NCBI RefSeq assembly: GCF_020531945.1
Contig: NZ_JAJATZ010000009.1
Span: 1 to 64,000, forward strand
Length of the DNA stretch: 64,000 bases
Source: Loktanella gaetbuli
Lineage (GTDB): Bacteria > Pseudomonadota > Alphaproteobacteria > Rhodobacterales > Rhodobacteraceae
Direction: 5' to 3'
Under the pieces are notes generated by a model. It did not search any database. It was not told the DNA's origin and saw only the letters and a list, made by a program, of their open reading frames with translations. This document shows, one piece after another, positions 57,802 through 64,000 of this stretch (its first letter is position 1; each line of letters opens with the position of its first letter). The position numbers were made by a program, and so were the translations under genes.

Positions 57802-58054
57802 GATGCCCTCAATGCAGCGAATGCGTCTAAAAATTTTGTTCAGCGTCGACCTGTGGCCGATCGGGTGTGTCCCGTGTTGCGAACCTGCGGGGGCGAAAAT
57901 TTGCCGATTACGCAAGGTCACGATCACTTTCTATTGTATTTAGGAGTTTACGTAAGGACCGGAGTCAAGGGCAACGGCCACAATATTGCCGTAAATCCCT
58001 TAGCAGGTGCGCAATTGCACCGATTTGAAACGATTGTTCGCAATGGCCTATGTT
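57802..58054. other. Upstream region of the autotransporter gene
   Basis: No gene. On the minus strand TTGACT near 57963-57958 precedes an AT-rich stretch (TAAATACAAT), a possible promoter for the autotransporter gene although the spacing is not ideal. The prepilin peptidase gene ends at 58055. Confidence 0.35.
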
Positions 58055-58546
58055 TTAGGCAGATGCCAGATAACGCAACGCGCCAACTAGCAAAACGCCG
58101 GCCAACGGCACGCCCAAGGGATATTGTCGTACGTTCTGCCAGGATTTGCGGATTGATTTCAGCGCGATTCCGCTGACGATCAAACTGATGACCACGTGCA
58201 ACACCAGCAGCCCGTAGAACACCCAGACCGCGTTCCAGAATTGTGCAGACGGCACCAGCGCCAGCGTGACGCACAAGAGCTTGATATCGCCACCGCCGAT
58301 CCGCGCCTTTTGATAGATCAGCACCCCGACCACAAACACGGCGATCGCCAGACCGAGGCCACGCAGCACCTCGAACCAAGGCAACAGGAACAGCGCTGCA
58401 ATCAACCAGACCGCCGCCAGCACCGCGACAGCCGCATTGCTGATCCTGCGGGCCGAAATATCCGTCCAGATGATCCATGTGGAAATCAGGGCCACCGCCA
58501 AGGCGAGGCCAAGCGACAACAACGTCGGGTCCGGCAGGCCGATCAT
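58055..58546 (-). CDS. Prepilin peptidase (A24 family, CpaA/TadV-like)
   Basis: The 163-aa membrane protein has the two aspartate motifs of A24 peptidases, DISARRISN (Asp near residue 29) and GGGDIKLL (Asp near residue 87), and about five hydrophobic helices; the N-terminal methylase domain of PilD is lacking, as in CpaA/TadV. It would cleave class III prepilin leaders. No Flp pilin is visible in the window. Its start overlaps the stop of the SH3-like gene by 4 bp. Confidence 0.88.
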   Translation of the reverse strand: MIGLPDPTLLSLGLALAVALISTWIIWTDISARRISNAAVAVLAAVWLIAALFLLPWFEVLRGLGLAIAVFVVGVLIYQKARIGGGDIKLLCVTLALVPSAQFWNAVWVFYGLLVLHVVISLIVSGIALKSIRKSWQNVRQYPLGVPLAGVLLVGALRYLASA

Positions 58547-59175
58547 TCCAGCGGCACCAGCAAATCAATGCGGACATAGCCCTGCCCGCCAGCCAGTCGC
58601 GCCCAATCGTATCCCGGCTCACGGCCCGGCACGATCGCCACCACATCCAGCACCGCCCCCTCGGGTGCGCGGCCCACACGCGCCGAATCCTGTGCAGAGG
58701 ACGGCAGCGCGCGGACAGAGGCCACCACGACGCGGACCCGGTAGCGTGCGATCATTGGCGCATCTGCAACGCCTGGCAGGCGCGCCGCGATCGCCCGCCG
58801 CTGCGGCGCAGTCAGGGCACTGTCAGGCATCGCCATCTGGATCAGGATTTCGTTCACCAGTGCTGCGACAGCCGCATCCTGCGGCCCGTTGTCCGTGACC
58901 AGGCGGTCCAGCTGCATCAGCTGTGCTGCAATCAGTCCCCGCTGGGCCGCGTCCAACAGATCGGCCCCCAACTCCTGCGTGCGCATCAGGTTGGTGTAAC
59001 CTTGTTGCGCTGTGACACTATCGCCTTGCGACAGCGCGGCAAAGGCCTGCTGAAACTGGTCACGCACCGATAGATCGGTCGCGGATTGCGCAACCGCAGG
59101 ACATGCGGTCACCCAGATGACGCATGTCGCAGCAACCGCACGCCACCGGCGTGTCATGCACGCCCAGGCGGTCAT
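58543..59175 (-). CDS. Secreted protein with SH3-like domain
   Basis: The 210-aa protein has an N-terminal signal (RRWRAVAATCVIWVTACPAVAQS), a helical region (about 40-130) and a C-terminal SH3-like domain (about 140-208: YRVRVVVASVRALPS ... EGAVLDVVAIVPGREPGYDWARLAGGQGYVRIDLL). Such domains often bind peptidoglycan or proteins in the periplasm. ATG 59175 overlaps the pseudokinase stop (ATGA), so translation is coupled to that gene. Confidence 0.7.
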   Translation of the reverse strand: MTAWACMTRRWRAVAATCVIWVTACPAVAQSATDLSVRDQFQQAFAALSQGDSVTAQQGYTNLMRTQELGADLLDAAQRGLIAAQLMQLDRLVTDNGPQDAAVAALVNEILIQMAMPDSALTAPQRRAIAARLPGVADAPMIARYRVRVVVASVRALPSSAQDSARVGRAPEGAVLDVVAIVPGREPGYDWARLAGGQGYVRIDLLVPLE

Positions 59176-62100
59176 TCCCCCGCGCAAATCGCGCCAAAGG
59201 CGAGACGAAAGCCGACCTCTGGCAGGCGGCTTTGACCATCCAGACAGGTCGGTGCCTCGAGTGGGGCAGCAGTATCGACGCCCGCGTAGAACGGCCGCGC
59301 AACCGAGGATTCGCCACAGGCTGTTCCGGTCATTTCGACACCTGCGGATGCGGGGTCAGCCTGACTGATCAGCGCGACCAGTGGCGCAGGCACCAGGCAG
59401 ACGGCCTCGCCGCTTTGTTCGGACAAATGCCGGGCGTAGGACAACGCAAGAAATCCGCTGATGTTGGTCGCGGTTTCCGATGTCTCGGCCTGGGTGGTTG
59501 CCGCGATTTCGGTCAGGACCGCTGCCTGGTTCGGTTGCAGACCGTCGCCCCAGGCCTGCACCTCGGCCAGGGTCACAGGGGCCATGCCGACGCAGTGCTG
59601 TCCGGCAAGCGCATCAAGACTGCCTTCTTGCGGCGCATATGCCGCCGGCAGCGCGGCCAGGTCTTCGGACCGGACGACAAGCGCCGCCATGTCGTACCCC
59701 TCAAAGGTGCAGTTGAGCAGCGCACCGGCGTCAAAGTCGGACACCAGTTTGCGCAGGGTCGCGTTCTGTTCGGCCAACATGCTGTTGCCGGACAGGATAT
59801 CCACGGCATCGGGGTCACCGAACCCCGCGACGGCCTCGACATAGGCCGGGTGCGTGCCCAGCCCGGTTTCCGCAATACCGGCGGTCAGCGCCTCGTTTTC
59901 GGACGCAAGCGTCTGGCGCTGCGCCTGCGCACGTTCCAGTGCCGTGGTCCGGGCCGCGATTTCGGCCGTCAGGTCGGCGGCGCGGTCACGCAGGTCAGCC
60001 AGTGCATCGGCGGTTTCCGGCACGGCGGTCGCGGCCAGTTCGGCTGCACGTTCGGCCAGATCGAAATTGCCGGGGATCTCGGTCAGCCCGGCGACCTCTT
60101 CGGCAGCGGCATAGGCCTCCGCTGCGTCATTCAGGACGGATTTCCCTTGGGCCCGGATCGTGGCAGCCGTCAGTTGCGGCAGCCCTGCGGCACAGGCGGC
60201 AAAGGCCTCTCGGTCGGCCTCTCCGTCCGTTACCTGCGCGGCAGCGGTGCGCGCGGTGTCCAGCGCCTGCGCCTCGTCCCAGGTGGTCAGCAGCGCGGCC
60301 TGTTCGGCATATTCGGCGGCAAAGCTGTCGCATTGCGCGCGCCCCGCCTGCCATTCCGCCGCCAGTTCGGCATCCAGCGTCGACAATTGGGTGGTCAGGT
60401 CTGCCCAGCGCGGCAAGGCGTCGGGGTTGACCGGCAGTTCGGACATCGCAGCCGTCGCGGTCTGCCATTCGTCCACATCATCATAACCCGCCTGCCCTGC
60501 CCCATCGGCAAGCGTGGCAATCGTGTCGCGCAGTTCCGCGATTTCCGACAACGCCTGCGCACCCTGACCGCCGGCCTCACCCACGGCGCCCTGCAATTGC
60601 GCCACGGCAGCATAGACGGCCTGAACAGCCTCGGACGTCAGGGCCTGCGGCTGGTTTGGCAGGTCGGCGATGTCAGCCTCGAGTGCGGACCACTGCGCGC
60701 TTTCGCCCAGGCTGGCCCGCAGATCGGCGATTTCATCAAGCAGATCCTGCCGCTGTGCCCCCAGATCGCGGGTCAGCCCCGACATCAGGGCGGATTCACC
60801 GGCGGCTTGCGCCTCGGACAGGGTGCGCAGCGCCGGGGCGGATGTGTCCTGTGCTGCGGCCGCGCCCAGCGCATCGAACGCAGGACCCGTGTCATTTGCA
60901 TCTGCGGGCAGTGACCAGATGCCTGCGACCTCGTCGCGCAAGGCAGCGAGGGCGGTCGCCCGATCCTGAAGGGTGGCCATATGGGCCGCGATCAATGCGT
61001 CCGTCGCTGTGATGATGCCTGCCTCGCGTTCCGCGATAGGCAGGTCTGCGGCGTCACCCAGTTCGGCAACGGCGCGGGCGTCGTTCAACGCAGGGGCACC
61101 CGCCATCGCCGGATTTTCGGCGGCAAACGCGATTTCATCCTCAAGCGCTGTCTGCAGTCCGGCCATGTAGTCACCTGCCAGCGCCGTCGCACGCGCGTTG
61201 ATCTGGGGACAATCCCGCACGGCGGCCCTGATGTTGTCGGTGGTGTCGGGCGGCGGCAATGCGGTGCGGTCCGCGACCAATGCATCCCAATCCGCCGTGG
61301 TGGCAAAACCCGTTTCGCCCAATGTCTCGAACGTCGCGGCCATCTGACCGCAGACCTCGGCGGCCTCGTTCATGGCCGCGGCGCGTTCGGCCGCAATGCG
61401 GTCCTTTTCAAGCTTGTCCACGTACCAAAGTCCGCCGGATCCGACCAACAGGACGGACCCGATCGCAGCGGCTGTCAGCATCCCGAATTTCGATTTCTTG
61501 GGTGGCATTCCGGTGCCCATGCCCGCCGCGCCAAGGCCAGCACCCACCACCGGCGCGGTCGACACGTTCAGCGTGTTGCGCAGCGCCGAGATGAACAGAT
61601 CGACGGTGCCAAATCGGTCATCGGGCACCGGCGACGTGGCGCGCGCGAACAGCGCCGCAAGGTCGAGCGACATTTCGTTGTCGGTCGCCGCGCGCAGGGC
61701 GGTGTCGTCGATCCCGACCTTGCGCTCGGCCCGGTTGACCCAGAAATCGATGTTCTGGAGCATCGGCAGCACATCGTCCTTGGTCGTGACCTCTGGCGCG
61801 CTGAACACCTTGGCGAAACCGACCGGACCGGCCAGGAAATAGATCAACAGGGCCGCCAGTGAATAAACGCGGTCCGGCCCCGATGCCGGCTGCGCGCTGC
61901 CGTTTGCCACCCGTTCAGGCGCCGTAAAGGCCGGCTCGTGCGGGGTGTTGCGTCCCAGCGGCGATGTGCCGGGAAAATAAACCAGATCAATCAGCAGTTT
62001 GACACCGTTCCCGTCGGGAACCACCTGCGTGGTCGACACGCCGAATTCGGGCAGGCGCAGGTCCATGTTTTCCAGCGCGTTCACACCGTCGAGAAACGCA

Positions 62101-62504
62101 ACTGCAGCCCCCTGTCGCTGGGCGTAGGGGATATTGGTTCCCTCGAACCATGACCGCCCGCCGCCGTCGCGTTCGATCCCGAAAAAGCCGCCGACGGTCG
62201 CGCGTTTCAGCACCAGTGCCATGCCGTCCTTGCCCTTTTTCGGGGCGATCTCGACGATATCGTAAGGCACAGGCAGGGTCGCGGGGTGATGCGAGCTGTT
62301 GTAGCGCTGGAACTGTTCGAACAGTTCGGACCGCGCCTTGGCGTCCTTCATCACCTCGGGTTCGGGGACGTAGATCGTGACCTCGTGACGTTCGTTGTTC
62401 TTGTCCACACCGCGGTGCACGTTGCTGGAACCATAGGTTTCAAAGGTGTTCCGGTCGAAACGGTAGTGCTGCTCGATCCGATCCAAGAGCGCGTGGTGGG
62501 TCAT
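59172..62504 (-). CDS. Membrane pseudokinase with large Ala-rich extracytoplasmic region
   Basis: Residues 1-315 of this 1110-aa protein resemble a Ser/Thr kinase fold: VKLLIDLVYF (168-177) stands at the DFG position, FTAPER (193-198) at the APE motif and GPDRVYSLAALLIYFLAG (209-226) at the DxYSLG helix. The catalytic lysine strand reads HEVTIYV and no HRD loop is found (LENMDLRLPEFGV instead), so it is probably a pseudokinase. A membrane helix spans about 341-362. The remaining 750 residues are alanine-rich and helical, with scattered cysteines, presumably outside the membrane. It is flanked by an FHA-like gene (10 bp upstream) and the SH3-like gene (4-bp overlap). Confidence 0.75.
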   Translation of the reverse strand: MTHHALLDRIEQHYRFDRNTFETYGSSNVHRGVDKNNERHEVTIYVPEPEVMKDAKARSELFEQFQRYNSSHHPATLPVPYDIVEIAPKKGKDGMALVLKRATVGGFFGIERDGGGRSWFEGTNIPYAQRQGAAVAFLDGVNALENMDLRLPEFGVSTTQVVPDGNGVKLLIDLVYFPGTSPLGRNTPHEPAFTAPERVANGSAQPASGPDRVYSLAALLIYFLAGPVGFAKVFSAPEVTTKDDVLPMLQNIDFWVNRAERKVGIDDTALRAATDNEMSLDLAALFARATSPVPDDRFGTVDLFISALRNTLNVSTAPVVGAGLGAAGMGTGMPPKKSKFGMLTAAAIGSVLLVGSGGLWYVDKLEKDRIAAERAAAMNEAAEVCGQMAATFETLGETGFATTADWDALVADRTALPPPDTTDNIRAAVRDCPQINARATALAGDYMAGLQTALEDEIAFAAENPAMAGAPALNDARAVAELGDAADLPIAEREAGIITATDALIAAHMATLQDRATALAALRDEVAGIWSLPADANDTGPAFDALGAAAAQDTSAPALRTLSEAQAAGESALMSGLTRDLGAQRQDLLDEIADLRASLGESAQWSALEADIADLPNQPQALTSEAVQAVYAAVAQLQGAVGEAGGQGAQALSEIAELRDTIATLADGAGQAGYDDVDEWQTATAAMSELPVNPDALPRWADLTTQLSTLDAELAAEWQAGRAQCDSFAAEYAEQAALLTTWDEAQALDTARTAAAQVTDGEADREAFAACAAGLPQLTAATIRAQGKSVLNDAAEAYAAAEEVAGLTEIPGNFDLAERAAELAATAVPETADALADLRDRAADLTAEIAARTTALERAQAQRQTLASENEALTAGIAETGLGTHPAYVEAVAGFGDPDAVDILSGNSMLAEQNATLRKLVSDFDAGALLNCTFEGYDMAALVVRSEDLAALPAAYAPQEGSLDALAGQHCVGMAPVTLAEVQAWGDGLQPNQAAVLTEIAATTQAETSETATNISGFLALSYARHLSEQSGEAVCLVPAPLVALISQADPASAGVEMTGTACGESSVARPFYAGVDTAAPLEAPTCLDGQSRLPEVGFRLAFGAICAGE

Positions 62505-62514
62505 ATCTATCGTC

Positions 62515-63306
62515 CTAGTTGAGGCGGTTCAGCGCCTGAAGGGCAGTTTGCGAGACACGGGCGTCCAGATCGCCCACACGCGTGACAACCTGTGAATAGG
62601 CCGCCCGCGCCTCGTCATAGAGGCGCATCCGCTCCAGACGGCGCGCCTCGCTCATCAGTACGATCACCTCGCTGGCATAATCGGCAGCGATACGGTCGCG
62701 GGTTTCGGCATCGGGTGCGCCGCGCAGAGCCAGTCGCGCCTCTTGCAAGGTGCGCGGCTGGCCACCCGGCAGGTCGCGCGCGACCTCTCCTGTTTCGTCG
62801 CGCAGCAGGGCGATGACCTCTTCTTCGATGATGGCGGGTGTCAGCCCCTCGCCGCCGGCGCCGGGTTGATCCTGAATCGCCAGGAACAGCAGGCCGGCGA
62901 TCATCATGCAGACCAGTGCCAGACCGTAAAAATAGGGACCGTCCATGAATTCACGCGCGGTCGGCATGGTGAAACCGGCGCGTTCCGACTTGAACCGCAC
63001 GCTCAGCTGCACAGCGCCCGTCTGATCGCTGCGCGGAAGGGTCAGCACGTTGCCCGCCGCCAGCTTGTTCGTGCGGCGCAGCGGGCCGTCGTTCAATCGT
63101 GCGGCACCGTTGGTCACCTCTTCGACGAACCAGTCATCCTCGCTGCGTTCGAATTGCAGATAAACCAGACCGGCAGGCACATCGACCAGTTCGTGCGTGG
63201 CACCGGACCCGCGGCCACCGATGCTGGGGCGACCATCAGACAAGGTCAGCTTGCGCCCCGTGCTGGCGGTCCCGTGTTCGACGGTCAAAATCAGGTTTCT
63301 TGGCAT
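62515..63306 (-). CDS. FHA-like domain membrane protein
   Basis: The 263-aa protein has an N-terminal FHA-like beta sandwich (LTVEHGTASTGRKLTLSDGRPSIGGRGS ... YLQFERSEDDWFVEEVTNGAARLNDGPL), one membrane helix (about 125-145) and a helical C-terminal region with tetratricopeptide-like features (RLERMRLYDEARAAYSQVV). GR is present but the S-x-x-H pair that binds phosphothreonine in classical FHA domains is not seen, so it may bind a protein surface instead. The start at 63306 gives the usual FHA opening. It is in one transcript with the pseudokinase. Confidence 0.78.
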   Translation of the reverse strand: MPRNLILTVEHGTASTGRKLTLSDGRPSIGGRGSGATHELVDVPAGLVYLQFERSEDDWFVEEVTNGAARLNDGPLRRTNKLAAGNVLTLPRSDQTGAVQLSVRFKSERAGFTMPTAREFMDGPYFYGLALVCMMIAGLLFLAIQDQPGAGGEGLTPAIIEEEVIALLRDETGEVARDLPGGQPRTLQEARLALRGAPDAETRDRIAADYASEVIVLMSEARRLERMRLYDEARAAYSQVVTRVGDLDARVSQTALQALNRLN

Positions 63307-63346
63307 AAGTGACCTATACAGTTCCGGCTGGCGGCGGTGTGTCGCA

Positions 63347-64000
63347 TCAGAATGTCCCGACTCCGGCCCCGGGGCAATTGAAACCGACGCAGGGCTGTGC
63401 GGGCGCGGGTGCAGGTGCCGGGGCGGGTTGACGGGCAACTGGGGCAGGTGCGGGTGCGGGTGCGGGTTGGGCCCGCGGGGCAGCGGCGGCAGGGCGCGGT
63501 GCAGAAGGTGTCGGCGCAGCCGGACGCGGTGCGGGCGGCGGGGCCGCGACCTGCACGGGCGCACAGGTATCGCCGCTGATCTCGAAACCAGCGGGGCAGG
63601 TCAATGTGCAAGCCCCTGCATCGCTGTCGAAATCCTGCAATGCAAATAGCGTGGTGCAGCCGGGTCTGCCGTCGCCGGCCCAGCCCGCCAGCGTCGCACC
63701 GCCCAGCGCCTCGGTCACGAATTGATCCAGCGCCGTCGCCGTGCGTTGGCCCCACAGACCATCGATAACGCCCGGCCAGCAGGCGTTTTCAAGCAGAGCA
63801 TCCTGTAGCGCCCGTGTCCCGTCCCGTGTCAGGGTCAGCTCTTCGTCCTCGGACACCGTGCACAGGTCGGATGCCGCACGGGCGCGCGCCAGCAGGCAGG
63901 CCCGATCACGGCGCGCCACCGCGTCACCCTGTTCGGCAAGGTCGGGATAGGCCAGCAAAAATCCATCCCAACCCGCACAGGTGTCCGCCCCCTCGGCCGC
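63347..64000 (-). CDS. Cys- and Pro-rich secreted or envelope protein, N-terminus outside window
   Basis: The frame is open to the window edge, so the gene starts beyond 64,000. About 217 residues are visible: a Cys-containing helical part (DTCAGWDGFLLAYPD), a peptidoglycan-binding-like segment (ALQDALLENACWPGVIDGLWGQRTATALDQFV), a cysteine-rich motif (CTLTCPAGFEISGDTCAPV) and a long Pro/Ala low-complexity tail ending PCVGFNCPGAGVGTF. The domain order suggests a cell-wall-associated protein; caspase-like proteins often carry such C-termini, but the decisive N-terminal part is not visible. It lies 40 bp upstream of the FHA-like gene. Confidence 0.6.
   Translation of the reverse strand, partial: AAEGADTCAGWDGFLLAYPDLAEQGDAVARRDRACLLARARAASDLCTVSEDEELTLTRDGTRALQDALLENACWPGVIDGLWGQRTATALDQFVTEALGGATLAGWAGDGRPGCTTLFALQDFDSDAGACTLTCPAGFEISGDTCAPVQVAAPPPAPRPAAPTPSAPRPAAAAPRAQPAPAPAPAPVARQPAPAPAPAPAQPCVGFNCPGAGVGTF

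Overview
The window looks like chromosomal DNA of a marine Rhodobacteraceae (Roseobacter-group alphaproteobacterium). I base this on the GC-rich composition, the order rpmH-rnpA-yidD-(lipoprotein)-ttcA-yidC-MOSC-engB, an AapJQMP amino-acid transporter, a LuxI/LuxR quorum-sensing pair next to the alpha ribosomal operon, an ATP12-type chaperone, and DUF1127 and DUF3833 genes. Species cannot be named from the sequence alone.

Region 1 (1 to about 16,700) is accessory DNA with the make-up of an integrative mobilizable element parked at a tRNA-Arg(ACG) gene. From left to right it holds a SUKH (SMI1/KNR4) immunity-type gene and a second small immunity-like gene, an IS3-family OrfA remnant, an RloC-like AAA_13 ATPase (possible anticodon-nuclease defence), a 57-aa ribbon-helix-helix protein with a nearby direct repeat, an unknown 198-aa protein, a zinc-ribbon/GIY-YIG protein and a large FtsH-like AAA+ protein broken by an in-frame TAG. 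Then come a gene-poor segment with a ten-copy 29-bp-period iteron array, a MobV relaxase with a 14-bp perfect inverted repeat upstream (candidate oriT), a DUF3987 helicase/primase-like gene also cut by an in-frame TAG, and a tyrosine integrase reading away from the tRNA-Arg 3' end. No second att copy was seen by eye, so the far end probably lies left of the window.

Region 2 (16,800 to 39,900) is housekeeping: a membrane protein/flavin disulfide reductase/histidine kinase operon; rpmH-rnpA-yidD with a good promoter; ttcA, yidC, a MOSC protein and engB; a membrane-anchored pentaheme cytochrome c; argB and a SixA-like phosphatase; the aapJQMP operon (minus strand); the rarA-crcB-rluA-HAD-atp12 operon; and luxI/luxR with a candidate lux-type box.

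Region 3 (40,000 to 54,800, minus strand) is the S10/spc/alpha ribosomal superoperon, but it is fragmented. rplB-rpsS-rplV-rpsC-rplP ends at a terminator. A 2OG-Fe(II) oxygenase gene and two plus-strand unknown genes are inserted next. rpmC to rpmD restarts from its own predicted promoter, a DUF1127 gene with its own promoter and terminator sits between rpmD and rplO, rplO-secY-adk has another promoter, and rpsM-rpsK-rpoA-rplQ another, ending at a strong terminator. rplW, rplD, rplC and rpsJ are not upstream of rplB here.

Region 4 (55,000 to 64,000, minus strand) carries an autotransporter adhesin-like gene and a cluster encoding a cut-off secreted Cys/Pro-rich protein, an FHA-like membrane protein, a 1110-aa membrane pseudokinase with a huge alanine-rich extracytoplasmic part, a secreted SH3-like protein and a prepilin peptidase. 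The last four of these are tightly spaced. This looks like a little-studied envelope signalling or assembly module.
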